Shown here: positions 11,015 through 22,342 of the stretch, piece after piece
Layout of the letters: the number at the start of each line of letters is the position of its first letter
How positions within the stretch are numbered: the first letter of the stretch is position 1
NCBI GenBank assembly: GCA_033439295.1
Contig: JAVTLE010000016.1
Coordinates: 124,001 to 188,000, forward strand
DNA: 64,000 nucleotides
Direction of reading: 5' to 3'
Source: Deuterostichococcus epilithicus
Lineage: Eukaryota > Chlorophyta > Trebouxiophyceae > Prasiolales > Stichococcaceae
Notes under the pieces: model-generated
What the model was told of the DNA's origin: nothing
Databases searched by the model: none
What the model saw: the letters and a program-made list of their open reading frames with translations, nothing else
Made by a program: the position numbers and the translations under genes

Positions 11015-14000
11015 TCAGGCCGCTGTCCTGTTGCCGATGATCATGGTCATTGTCTTGCCCTGCATCTTGGCACGGGCCTCGACGGCCACCTCACTGACGC
11101 CGTCAGCCTTCTCCAGGTCGGCTATGAAACGCTGCGAGCATGGGAGACACAGGGCGGATCAGCTGGGACGCATGGGATGCGAGATCACACTATCCCCAAT
11201 CCTCTGGGCTGGGCTGCAAACAGGCTGCAGGTGCACGCACCTGTATGTGTGGAGGTCAGTGATGGGGGCAATGGCGCAGTGCACAGCGACATGTCCCGCA
11301 CCCTGCAGCAGGTGTTCTGCTGCGGACCAGCGTCCGGACCGACACGGCAGGGGCAGCATGGCAGGTCAACGCAGCTGTGTGGTGCACACCTCACTGCGCC
11401 AGGAAAGGCTGACGGCGGCCGGCGCGGTGATGGCCATCAGGACTGGACTCTCAAATGCGCAGGCAGTCGAGAGGCCCGGCGACACATGTCGAGGGTAGAT
11501 GTTGGGAGTGGAAGGCAGAACCAGAGGCCCACCTCGAACATCTCGCGCGCGATGTTTTGAAACTCCATTTCCCGCCCGCGGAAGTTGCACGTCAGCTTCA
11601 CCTTGTGACCCTGGCGCATGCGCAGGCTGCAACCTCAGTCCGGGTGTCTTTTTCCTGAAGTCTTGCCGGAGTCTGGCCGCAGAGAACCAGCGTCACGCGC
11701 CAAAGCATACGTTGTCCATCGGGCCTGTTCGGAGCGCCCACCGGTGCGTGCACAGGTGCACGTGTGCTGGGGCATGCTGCCGGGAGGGGGACCACAGCTG
11801 ACGGCACAGGAATGACCTGGGAGCTGAGGACATGGCCGGGGGGCCGAATCAAGGTGCTGATTCCTCAACGAATCCGTCAGGCAAGGCCCGCACCTTCTGC
11901 AGGAACTTGGTGGCTGAGCGCAACCGGACCTGGTAGTCGTGCTCGTCCGTCGACGGCCGCATCTTCAGCTCCTTCAGATCAGACCTGTAGGCCAGGTTTG
12001 CTCGCATGTCAGTTGAGCATGGTTGCAATTGATTGTCCAGGTGTCGTGCGCGTCCACTGACGGCCGCATCTCCAGCTGCTTCAGCACCTGTAGGCCATCA
12101 ATGGACCCGACTTTCGGTCGCATTTACCTGAGATCAGCCTGTGACTGCTGACCAGCAGCATGACGGTCAGACATTCACGTTGACTGTGGAACGCGTTCGA
12201 CCTCGTGAGTTCAGGTCAGCTGGCAGCTAGGCGTCTGGTCGCGGCGTGCGCAACCAGCCCGGCGATTAGGCGCCGGGACAGCAGACTCAAGCTCAGGCTG
12301 AAGGTGGCTTCCCGTACAGTCATGCTCACAGAGAGAAAGGGGAGGGGGGGCACGTGCTGCTGCAGGGGCAATGCTGCAAGCTCCTGTTCGAAGGTCGCCT
12401 CAGTCGCCAGGATCAGGGGGCTCCGGCCTGTCTCAACCCGGTGCACGAGCCAGCGGCGCCCAATGCCGGGGTGGAGGCGGAGGACGTCGCAAACCCATCC
12501 CTGTTACCCATGCATTCACACATGCGGGCAGAGGTCCTGGGGTCCTGGAGGAGCGGAAAGAGGCGGAAGGAGGCCCACCGTGCGGCGCGGCTCTTGCGGC
12601 CGGCCTCCTTCTTCGCCTTCTCCTGCTCGTACTTGAGCTTGGAGACCTCGACAAGGCGGCACACCGGTGGGCTGGCGTCGGGGGACAGCAGCACCACGTC
12701 CGTGCCCGCCTCGTCAGCCAGGTCCAGCGCCTGCGGTGTGCAAGCCACAGAGACCGTGATGTCACGGCGGGAAGCACTGGGAGCACTGAAAGTTGGGAGA
12801 CAGCAGCACCACGTCCGTGCCCGCCTCCTCAGCCAGGTCCAGCGCCTGCGGGGTGAACGACTGGAGCGGTTCAGTATTCAAGAGGCTGAAAAAGGTCAGG
12901 GGTGTATCGGTGTCTGTGTGGGGGGACAGCAGCACCACGTCGGCTGCCAATTTCGCCCCGCCAATCCAGTGCNATCTNCTAGGATCACAAACACTGGGGG
13001 GGTCNGGGAGGGAAGCACTGGAAGCATGGAGGTTGGGCGACAAGAGCACCGCCCCAATTTCCCGCCTCATCTGCCAGGTCCAGCGCCTGCAGGGTGCTCA
13101 AAGGACGGCTGAGCTCGGAGACAGTAGCCACAGAGGCATCAGCGCAGACAGGACACCAGCGCCTCAGAAGCAGCAGGATATCCCGGGTCCTAGGCTCCAG
13201 AACACAGCAGGTAACACGGTCGGCGGCGCCATGCTGGGCCATGCCATGGCAGCCATGTCCGGCGCTGCGAGTCGCGTGAATCGACTGCACTCGCACGAAT
13301 GTCCAGACGTGCAAACTTGCCAGGCAGTCACGTGTCATCATGCTGAAGTGCGCATGCGTGTGCGCCGAGCTGCTGATGTAAGGGATCAGGCCGCGGCACA
13401 AGAACACATGCCTGTCAACGGGGGGAAGGCTGAGGGACAGTCAGAGGTGTGAACGTGTAGGAGGGATGGGGAAAGGAGCACCTCGGAGAGGCTCATGACA
13501 CCGAGCTGCTCTTTCTGCTCTCCCAGCAACCGGATCTCCTGAGACCTGCAGAGCGGCACAGCAGACGCTTGAGAACCGAGTGGCAGCACAACACAGTAAG
13601 TGCTTGCCTGCCACAGCACTTTGGCGACTGGCTGCCGGTAACACCTTCCCACCTGCCAGCCAGAATCCTTCTGGCTTGCAGCAGGCAGCAGGCAACAGCA
13701 AGAACGCACCCCGCTTGACGACCAAAGCGGCTGCACAGCTTCGTGCAAGCCACCTCCGTCCCATCACCAGCCACATAGTGCAAACGCAGCAGCTGCATGC
13801 CCTGGTGTATACAGCACGAGGCATGGGGTCTGACACCGCGGCCTGCCATGGGACTGCTTTGAAGCTGCCTGCACAGCATCAGCTCTGGGGCCGGCACCCT
13901 ACTGTGCCAATGTCGCAGCGCAGCACCGCCATCCCTGGGGTCACGCACGGAGCAGGTCACTGCCAGCAGGGCCGAGCGGCCCCGGCAGATGCCTCCTCCG

Positions 14001-14911
14001 AAAGGTTTCAGCAGCCTCACCTGATCTCATCGTTGACGATGAAGCCGTCGGCGGGGCCTCTGTTGTCCCGGCGCTGCTGGTCCCGCTGCGCCCGCTCCTG
14101 CGTGTTGGTCAGCGGCTCCTGCGGCTGCTGCGGGGCCTGCGCCTGCCGCTGCTCCTCCCCCTGGCCCTGCTGCCCCTGGAAGCCCTGCCCCGTTGGGCCG
14201 CGGCCCTGCTGCTGGTAGCCGCCGCCCCGGCCCTGGTAGCTGCCGCTGCTGCCGCGACCCTGGTATGTGCCGCCGCCGCCGCGGCCTTGATAGGTGCCGC
14301 CACCGCCGCGACCCTGGTACCCGCCACGGCCGCCGCTGCCGCCGCGGCCTTGGTACCCGCCGCCGCTGCCGCCGCCGCGGCCCTGGTAGCCGCCNCCGCC
14401 GCCGCGCCCGCCGGTCGTCGGCCGAGACGGCTGCTGCGGCCGGGAGGGCGCCTCTGTGCCCTCTGCGCGCGTCGCTATCAGGCACTGCAAGTTCACATTG
14501 CGATTTCCTGTCAGATATTGCGTCAAACGGCACTGGAAAAGCTTGCCAGGGGTCTGGCTTCGACTACCACGCCAGCTGCTGGGCCCACATCGCCAGAACG
14601 CTGTCATGTTATCCACGGATGGGCGTGCTGCGGCCAGTCTGCGATGCATAAAAGCTAGGAGGATGCACGAGTGACTGTTGAAACATCAAGTTGGCGAGCA
14701 ATCGCGGAATCCACGCAGCGAATGCAGATTCGAACACCTGTGAGCGTCCTGTGGCAACTGATCGCAGCTGCAGGCGCCCGAAGCTGTGCGTAAGGGGCTG
14801 CCGAGATCGCAGCATGGAAGCTGGCTGTCTTGAGCAGGCAACGTGCGCCGGCTGCAGCAAAGCGCTACTGCAGACGCACGAGCCTGCAGCATTGTGCTGC
14901 ATCGCATGCAT
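11015..14911 (-). CDS. infC: Plastid translation initiation factor IF-3
   Basis: Nucleus-encoded organellar IF-3, which binds the small ribosomal subunit and polices initiator selection; plastid location is inferred. Exons in transcript order: 14738-14911, 14021-14484, 13482-13545, 12579-12730, 11894-11984, 11533-11610, 11015-11131; phases close to 379 residues. Exon 1 (58 residues, Ser/Arg/Ala-rich, few acidic residues) looks like a transit peptide. The N-terminal IF-3 domain is seen in IVNDEIRSQEIRLLGE, EQLGVMSLSE, ALDLADEAGTDVVLLSPDA and PPVCRLVEVSKLKYEQEKAK. The C-terminal domain is seen in KELKMRPSTDEHDYQVRL, KVKLTCNFRGREM and the Met-rich end. Between transit peptide and domain lies an unusual extension with about eight YQGRGG repeats and a Gln-rich stretch. 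The intron before the ALDLAD exon carries extra tandem copies of that exon's 5' part (separate entry). Confidence 0.95.
12686..13092 (-). repeat. Tandem array of about 115-bp units copying the 5' end of an IF-3 exon with its acceptor
   Basis: Four units, offsets about 115, 126 and 114 bp. Landmarks on the + strand are CAGCAGCACCACGTC at 12686, 12801, 12927 and a diverged form at 13041. Units 1, 2 and 4 also keep the acceptor-proximal CCAGGTCCAGCGCCTGC. Unit 1 is the functional exon (12579-12730). Unit 2 keeps CAG followed by a frame for ALDLAEEAGTDVVLLSP. Unit 3 is partial and flanked by N bases. Unit 4 keeps ALDLADEAG and then diverges. The extra units lie in the intron 12731-13481, so alternative acceptors are available to the spliceosome. 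The N bases suggest the array also troubled the assembly. Confidence 0.85.
14209..14408 (-). repeat. Coding repeat for YQGRGG motifs in IF-3
   Basis: GC-rich degenerate tandem repeat inside IF-3 exon 2, encoding successive YQGRGG or YQGRGS blocks separated by Gly/Ser spacers. It is RGG-box-like and low complexity, and one N base lies in it at 14395. Confidence 0.85.
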
Positions 14912-15334
14912 GGTACGCCTGTCGCAGTAAACCGTGCTTGCTGCTGGTAGTTATCTCCCAGGGTGTGTGTTGGCAAGTTGTGCAGCTCGACTTGGCTGCG
15001 GTGCGGCGCTTTTCGAAGTGAATTCCAGTCGCTTCGTAATGTCACTGTGCTGGTCAGAGAATTGCGCAAGTCTGATTTGTGGAACGCAAACCCACGTCGG
15101 CAGCGGAGATGGGAGGGTTTTCCACCAATTTTGACATCTTGGCAAAGTCAGCCATTCTGCCTTCACACCACCCTGTACTCGTATATGGGTGTGCTGTCCG
15201 ATCTTGGTGGAGCACGTACGAGCTGTGAATTCCTAGAAGGGGCACAACCAATATGACGCCTGGTACATGGCGAAGTAGGTAGCCCGCCCACGCGGGTCTC
15301 TTCCTGAAGCCCGGCATACTTCTGACGAGCAGCA
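14912..15334. other. Intergenic: upstream of IF-3, downstream of the Ala/Pro-rich gene
   Basis: About 420 bp between two minus-strand genes. It should contain the promoter/5' UTR of IF-3 and the 3' UTR of the next gene. No further gene or distinctive element is visible. Confidence 0.5.
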
Positions 15335-17061
15335 TCAGGCACTCTCGTCCATGGGCTGCGGGGTGTCTGCAGGCGGCTGCTGCGCTGCGCCGGCCACTGG
15401 GGCAGTTTCCTGGGGCGACTTGGGCGCGGCACCGGCAGGCGCAAGCAAGTCGGGTGCACTGCTCATTCTGCCCGCTGTTGGGGAGGACAAGACAGGGGCG
15501 TCGCACTGCGACGGTGGCGAGCGGCTGCCGGATCCCCCTGCCGCCGGGGCGTCGGGCTGCTTTGCTGGCACACCAGCTGCCGCTGTCGCATCTTGCGCAT
15601 TGGCTGCCGCTGCGGCTGGGCTGCCACCGCCAGACCCTGGGCCGGCAGGCGGAGGTCCCACCTCCTCTGCGACACCGGGCGCCTGGGCAGCAGGGTCAAC
15701 ATCTGTCCCGCTCGGTGCAGCAGCCAGCGCCACGGCTGCAGATGTTGCCGGCGGCGGCACAGGCTGGTCGTCGGCTGGCTGCGCCGCTAGCACGCCAGCC
15801 ACCGGCGAGCCGCTGCTGCCAGCTGGCGCAAGCAAACCTACGCTACCCTGCTGTGGCTGCTGCGGTGGCGGTGCGGCAGGGCTTCCCGACACCGGCGTCT
15901 GAGCATCCGGCCGAGCCACCAGCGCAGCTGCCGGCGGCACCCCACCGCCGCCGACANCGCCACCGCCAGCGGAGGCACCCTGCACCGGGTGCAGCGCCGC
16001 TGCAGCTGGCGCTACTGGCGCTGCCGCTTCCGCTGATGGTCCCGAAACCGCTGCTGTCGTCGATGCCACTGCCGGCTGTGCGCCCACAGTCTCCTGTGGG
16101 CCCGCCGGTGAGTGCGCGCTTCCCGCCAGGGTCGTATCGCCGCCTGGTGACGTTGGCGCCGCCGCTGACGGCGTGCCGCCCTCGCCACCGCCGCCAGACG
16201 AGGAGCGGCCGCCCAGCTTCACACGAATGCGCATCGGCTGCGGCTGGGCGCCACCCGGCTGCCCGTTCTGTGCGGCAGTGACGGTGGCGCCGTTGGCGCC
16301 GTCGGCGACGTTCGGCGCGCCGTTTGGCGTCGCGGCAGCGTCCGTTGCGCCGGCTGCGGGCTGTGCACCCTGCGTAGTGTATCAAAAAATATACCGCATT
16401 CTGGCGAACTGTGCTGGCAGGAGCGACGAAGTGACAGAGCGACCACTATTGATGCCGCGACGTACCATCCGGTTCAGGTGGATGAGCTGTCGAATCACCA
16501 TCTCGACATACCACTGATGCATCCAGCGTGCATCGCGCCCCAACAGCAGTTGCACAAGACGGTCATGTCATCCAGCTCTGCGCCAGCTGCCCCGTGCTGG
16601 CTGGACAACCTCCAGCGGACCGGCAGTGCCAGCGCCCGAATGCTCGACTTATTCGAGCCAGACTACAAACAGACTTTTCAAAGGAGAGAAATGACAGGGG
16701 CCGCTTTGTAAGCGCACCTTCTCACCCTCACGCAGGATGGTCACCCTGCGGTGCTCCAGGGTGGTCAAGTCCGGCCGCCGAGGGCCCGCCAGCGGCTCGC
16801 TGCGCTCCTCTGCAGCTTTCAAATCGCATCGTGCCGTCGCTCCATGTGCTTTCCATGCCAGTGTGGCACTTACAGAGGGTTTCGGCCCGCTGTGACGCAG
16901 CCTGGAGCAGGCTGTCGCAGGATCCAAAGTCGACATGTGTAGCAGTGGTCTGAGATGGGAGAAGCTCACCTGTGGGCACCCAACGCAGGACATTGAGACC
17001 TTGCTTGTTGGCGATTCGCTTTGCGGGCTCGACGCTGTCAGCGACCGTGGCAGGCACCCAC
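15335..17061 (-). CDS. Unrecognised protein: short conserved-looking N part, long Ala/Pro/Gly-rich tail (5' end unresolved)
   Basis: I do not recognise the family. Exons in transcript order with matching phases: 16970-17061, 16718-16809, 16466-16513, 15335-16369 (stop). At least one further 5' exon must lie above 17061 because 16970-17061 enters in phase 2. The N-terminal part looks folded: WVPATVADSVEPAKRIA, KQGLNVLRWVPTEERSEP, RRPDLTTLEHRRVTIL, then WYVEMVIRQLIHLNRM. The last exon gives 344 residues of mostly disordered Ala/Gly/Pro/Ser sequence with a basic patch MRIRVKLGGRSSS and a C-terminal end PQPMDESA. Composition and the basic patch would fit a chromatin- or transcription-associated scaffold, but that is a guess. 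One N base lies at 15957. Confidence 0.6.
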
Positions 17062-18068
17062 CTGTCGGCGCAGGGCGCAGCGCAGTAGATTCAGAGCTGG
17101 TTGCAGCAGGCGCTGCAACACCATCAATCCAGCAAATCATTCAGGCTTCGTGTCGCTTCCGTCGTGAAGTATCTGTTGAATGCTCGGATGAGCGCATCGC
17201 CATGAGGTGCGCATGGACGCACGGACGCACCGCTGCGTCCATTTGCGCACGCGACCTGTGAAGGCTGGTTTCTGATTGTTGCGGTCTTTGCTACCTCTTG
17301 TGGACATGGGGCGCTCTCTTGGCTGTGTACTGGTTGCACTCTGCTATGCTGTGATCGCATGCCAGGTGGTGCCGCTGCTGCTCGTTAGGACTAGCTGTCG
17401 ACCAACGCCTGGGTGGCTGCGACTTTCCAAGAACGATGGAGCCGCTGGCTTGTTTGCATAGACCAGTGCTGAGCGCAGCTGCAAGAGTCCGTCCGAGATC
17501 GACTTGTTTGGTGTGAGGTGCTGTGCTAATTTTTCTCGCGGGAGAGCCTGGCTCGACCACAGCGCGAGGGTAGCAATGTAGAACCCAGTTGCAGATTTGG
17601 CGACTTTGAGTGTTCTGGGCCTGCTGCAAACTGCAAGTGGCAATGCATTTAAGATTACCGCCGAACTGGCCTCGGCGGTCATCGTCTTGGACAGCCATGT
17701 CCCTTGTCATCGGCCGACAACGGCCTGTGGGCAGCCAGAACTGACATAAGTGAGTGCTTGTGCTAGTGCGTGATGACACTAGTGCGCGCGGTTCGACTCA
17801 AGGTGGATCATCAGGCAGGGCATGCCTGCGGGCGACTTGGAGACGCAAATAGGTAGTTCGCAGCAGCTCTCTGAACCGGACGCTTGACAGGCGTGAGGCA
17901 GGCAGGCAACAAAGAGAACACTGAATAGCTGACGCAGAAGCATTCGGCCCCGCATAGGTGGTACATTGCGGAGCTCATCGCGGCGGCGGCCGCGGTTCGC
18001 TGCGCATGGTGCGTCCCAGCGGTATTGCGATTCCCGCACAAGCTGCTGCCTCTTCTCGGGTCTGCTGA
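17062..18068. other. Gap between the Ala/Pro-rich gene and GPAT
   Basis: About 1 kb. Near the left edge it should contain the unresolved first exon(s) of the minus-strand Ala/Pro-rich gene, and at the right edge the 3' UTR of GPAT. I found no exon whose phase and content I could defend. Confidence 0.4.
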
Positions 18069-21000
18069 TCACTGCTTCCACGGCTGCACGTAATCGGTGC
18101 CGCGCTTTGAGGGGTCGTTCATGGCCGCCGTCATGCGCTGGTACTCCTCCTTCACCTACGTTCGAACTCCTGGAGGATTGAGACTTGCGCTGCCACGCGG
18201 CAGGGAGGCGCAGGCACTGAGGCAGCTGCGAGGCGCCGAAGCGGATGACACAGCGACACGTACTGCAGCACTGACCGCAAAGGTGGCAAGGGCGCACAGG
18301 TTGCGAAATCCGGAGCACTGAGCTGAAACAGGAAGGGGGGAAGGTGCGCGCCTGCTGCCAAGCGGTGTCCGCAAGCGCCTGGCTGCGCCCCGCCTTCACC
18401 TCCTGTGACACACCTGCACAAGGTGGGAGGACGGTGCGTCAGGGTTACAGGGCGGCCGACTCGGCATTGCAGCAGCGTAGTCCCAGGGTGCGGACAGCAG
18501 CTCTGCGAGACGAATGGCGTCTGGGCGGCCGCCGACACGGCGCGCGCCCTGCTATTGCGGCGCACTACAGATGCCGCCACCGCTGGGCGACCCGCTGACC
18601 TTCTTCGGCCCCTCAGGAGCAGCCACGGCGCTGCTGTCCGGGTCGTCATCAGCATCAAGAGGCAGGACCTTTCACGTCAGGCCCAGAACAACGGATCAGG
18701 GCTGTTTCAGAGGTTGTGTCGAGCGCCGCACCCGTGCCGCCGACGATGCCGTCGACATCCAGTTTGGGCATGACGGAGATGCCGCACGGCGCAAAGTACG
18801 TCAGCCGTCGCTCACCCATCTCCTTCTGCAGCTCCTGCACTCAGGTACGGCACCGGTGTGGATGAACCAGCAACCGGGTTCGGGAGCAGCGCAGCACGCA
18901 CGTGCAGCCAGCTTGCGGGTCTGAAGGCGGTTCACGCGGCGGATGGGTGACCATGGTGGCCCCCATCCGGCGCTGCAGCAATACCATACAAGGCAGCGAC
19001 ACATGCAGCTCCCGCACGAGGGCCACCTTGTTCCGTGGTCGTGCAACGGAAAGGGACTGAAGCGCCTGGTGCGGGCGCCGCACTGCAGCGGCAGCAGCAT
19101 GGCGAAGGACGAGATGGCGATGGGGCAGGGGGGCCCTGTCCGGCCCTGTCAGGCACTAGGGGTATGCAAGGGACCCCTACCGGCACCAGAAAGGTCAACA
19201 GCATGCGCGGCGCCAGCGCGCGCCAGCGCCTGTTCGTCTGGGTCCAAGCATGGGACGGGAGTGCCGCACCTGCGGCGGCGGCATGATGGCCCAGGACGAC
19301 ATGGCGAAGGGGTACAGGTGGCCGTCCGGCGCCGCCTTGGTCAGCATGGTGCGCATGAGCTCCGCCGCCGAGCCGTCGAACGGCGCCGGCAGCCACTCCC
19401 CGTCGGCGCTCGGGCGGTCGCGTCCGCCGCTCGGTGCAATCCACACCAGCTGCCCCCCCTGCGAAGCAGCACACAGGGGCTCGGGCATGGGGTTAATCGG
19501 GAGTGCCGGTCTGTCTGCGAAGGCTGATGGTCCGATGCTCGGAGCGCCTCTGCTCGCTGATCAGAAGCCTCAGCATTTGCAAGACCATATCGCACGGGCG
19601 GCGCACGCGCATGCGGCAGTGACTCGGCCACTGCCGGCTTCGTAGGACTTTGACAAGAATGCAAGTCACGCCATTCCATTGCACATTGAAAGACGTGTGC
19701 AGTTCCTCTTGCCTCATTGAACTTGCGGCCCATGGTGACAAGCGTCGTGCGGTTCTGCTTCTGCTTGGCGGCCTTGAGCTCCGGGACGTCGTCCAGCCGC
19801 TTCTTGGAGTGCACGCAGAACAGGTTGCGCCCCATGGAGAAGGGCTTGCACAGCGGGTCCGTCACCTGCGCACCGGGCACAGGGGGTAAGGTGCAAAGGC
19901 GCTCAGGGGCTGAGACGCAGCTGCTTGGTGCGCGAGGTCACGTCTTCTGGGGCATCAGCATCAAACTGATGTGCTTGGCATTGCATGCAACACGCATTGT
20001 TAGCGTGGCCTTGAGTCGTGGTGTCGAATGAGAAACGGTGACACATAATGAACATGACTTCTGCATAAGATGCGGCTGATGGCTCACTGGCTTGGCCATG
20101 GATATGCAAAGCAAATTGGTGTCCGCACGATTTGCTCACCACGCGATCGCCGGCAACGTAAATGACGTCGGTGGCGAGCCGTGGGTGCGTCTTCTCCAGC
20201 AGCAGCGCCCACACCTGCGCCGCTGATACCTTGACACCATCATGGCAGGCCTTCTGCAGAGTTGTCGCAGCAAGACAAGTTGGGTTGTGGTCGCAGCAAG
20301 CGTGTCAGATGACTTGTGCGGCTTGGCCGCTTCTGGATGGGTGCCCCAGCCGCAAGGTCCGCAGCATAACTGTTGCCCGGGCTCCAGGCAGCCGTGGCAT
20401 ATGAGCCAGTGCCGCTGACCAGCGCCAACATTGAAATGGTCACGCCGCACGCTTGACGGTTCAGCGTTTTGGGACTTCAAGCGCTCCGGCGGCTTGTGAT
20501 TTTGGATTTGAGGGACCGTGCCGTGCTGCCCCCCGGCCAATCCAGCGCGACGCTGGAGGCCACTTCCTAGGGGCACGGCAGCAGCGAACCGGCAAAGCAG
20601 CACAGAAGCGGCCGCCCAGGCCAGCGCGCTGCTCAGGCACTGTCCCAGCCAGAACAGACGCCATGGTTCCGGAACCAAGGAAAGAAACGACCTCCAGGAG
20701 CTTCCAGACCGAACTAAGACGATGTCAAAACCCCTTAAGGGAAAACCCACCGCAGGGTCGGCCTCCGTCTGGTGGTTGGCCAGCAGCACCACGTTCTCGC
20801 CAGCCGCCAGCTGCGCCTCCATTGTGTCGAAGATCTCCGGATGCCCCAGCACGCTGTTGTCGAAGTCGATGAGGTTGCGCACATAGCGCTGCCCGAACTC
20901 ATAGTAGTCGTACGGTTCCTGTATGCGGGTGTGGAAGGAAGGGAAGGAGTACGGGTCCACGAACTGGTTCGCCGACCTGCATTTCGGGAGCGGTGATCGT

Positions 21001-22342
21001 GTTGATTGGTTCCATCGGCACATGCACCCTGGATGCGATGAAGTGTACGAGGAGGGGCAAGGAGTAGGGGTCCACGAACTGGTTTGCCGACCTGGACAAC
21101 AGGAATATCATGGCAAGCATGCCGTTTGCATGGTTGCCGCCACCCCTGGCCACGATTGTGTCGCTGTCATAACGGTGCATCGCCGCCCCGCCAGCTCATG
21201 TCCTCGATGATGCGAGGATGCCACACGCCAGGCTATCGGTCCTTGCAGGTTGGCGTCCCGATACAATTGGCCACCCCGCCAGCGTCTGCCGTGAATGGCG
21301 GCCATGACAAGAGTTGGCCCAGCCACTCTTCCTTTAGGGACGCTCGAAGCAGGCCCAGAGGCACGCGATCCTCAGGGTTTTTAGAGTTTACACGGCGCAC
21401 CTGTCGGCGATGGCGGCCATGACCGAGGCGACGAGCGCCTCGTCGGCGCCGGGCACGCCGCTGCCGACCACTGCCTGTTTGTAGTTGTTGTAAAAGTCCA
21501 GCATGCCCGGCACCAGCTGCTCCGGCAGCACCTGCGGGAGGGACGCAGGTAGCTGTCTGTTGTGAGTTGCCCGGTTTGAGGCAGAAGCTGCTCAATGGTT
21601 TGCGGCCTGTGTTCCGGCGGATGCCTGGTGCTGCGCCAGCACGCTCTCAATTCGGTCACCTCACCGAAGGCTGGTTATGCCCCTCCTTCCAGACGGCCTG
21701 CCGGGTACGACACTGCACCAGCAGCCCGGACATAGTGCAGCATCGGGGTGCTCTGCCGCAAGCGGCCCGCCCGCCACTGCATATGCTCAGAGGCGCGCCC
21801 ACGCGCCGGAGCATGGCGCACCAGAGCACCATTGCAGCAGTTGCAGCATGCTGCGCATCTCGCAACATGTGAGGCTCAGTGCCAACATGCAAGCGTGGGC
21901 ATCCTGGCCGCGCTGCGTGGCTTGTGCGACGGAGACGCGCGGGGCAACGGCGGCACCTTGGCAGCGACCTTGTGCTTCAGCACTGCAACGAAATCCTCTT
22001 CTGTCTTCACGTCCGTGAACTCTGCAGGCGCTGCTGCCGTCGCGGCGCGCGCGACGTGCGCTCCTGCATGCAAGGCATGCCCGTGTGTATTCTCCACCTC
22101 AAACGCAGCGTCACCGTCGCCATTCCGCAAGCTGCTCTGGCGACAGCACTGCCGAGGAGGTGCACTGCTTGGCCATCCATAGTGGTCACACCTGCGCAGG
22201 CTCTACGTGACCGCAGCTGCCGCTGTGCGTGTCGCAGGTGGTGCGTGTGCTGCTGACGCTGCGGCGGCAGGCCACACCGCTCTGCCGTGCATGTTTGCCT
22301 CGCGGGGGGGCCCGCCAGGCCGCCGATGCTGACGTGCAGCAT
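18069..22342 (-). CDS. Plastid glycerol-3-phosphate 1-O-acyltransferase (plant ATS1 type)
   Basis: Transfers an acyl group from acyl-ACP to the sn-1 position of glycerol-3-phosphate, the first step of plastid glycerolipid synthesis; soluble stromal enzyme in plants. Exons in transcript order: 22192-22342 (transit peptide), 21957-22063, 21401-21531, 20751-20976, 20140-20214, 19713-19865, 19270-19458, 18732-18834, an unresolved acidic stretch between 18156 and 18731, and 18069-18155 (stop). The helical N-terminal domain is seen in LPEQLVPGMLDFYNNY. The catalytic H-x4-D is in LLANHQTEADPA. Substrate-binding blocks are DPLCKPFSMGRNLFCVHSKK and WIAPSGGRDRP, followed by FAMSSWAIMPPPQ, GERRLTYFAPCGISV and the plant-like end DYVQPWKQ. 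The intron after MGRKFNE (donor at 19712) is GC-AG; alignment to plant enzymes leaves no gap there. A partial duplicate of the RSANQFVDPYS exon start lies 115 bp upstream of the real one. Confidence 0.95.
20940..21098 (-). repeat. 115-bp tandem duplication of a GPAT exon start with its acceptor
   Basis: The + strand block GAGTACGGGTCCACGAACTG (from 20947) recurs as GAGTAGGGGTCCACGAACTG (from 21062), offset 115 bp. Both copies end at an AG acceptor and encode RSANQFVDPYS. The proximal copy continues into the family-conserved RIQEPYDYYEFGQ and is the functional exon. The distal copy diverges after about 13 codons. Confidence 0.85.

Noticed and set aside
12686-13092. IF-3 exon array as a CRISPR or transposon repeat
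   Set aside because: The units are coding-exon copies with acceptors, without terminal repeats or spacer logic.
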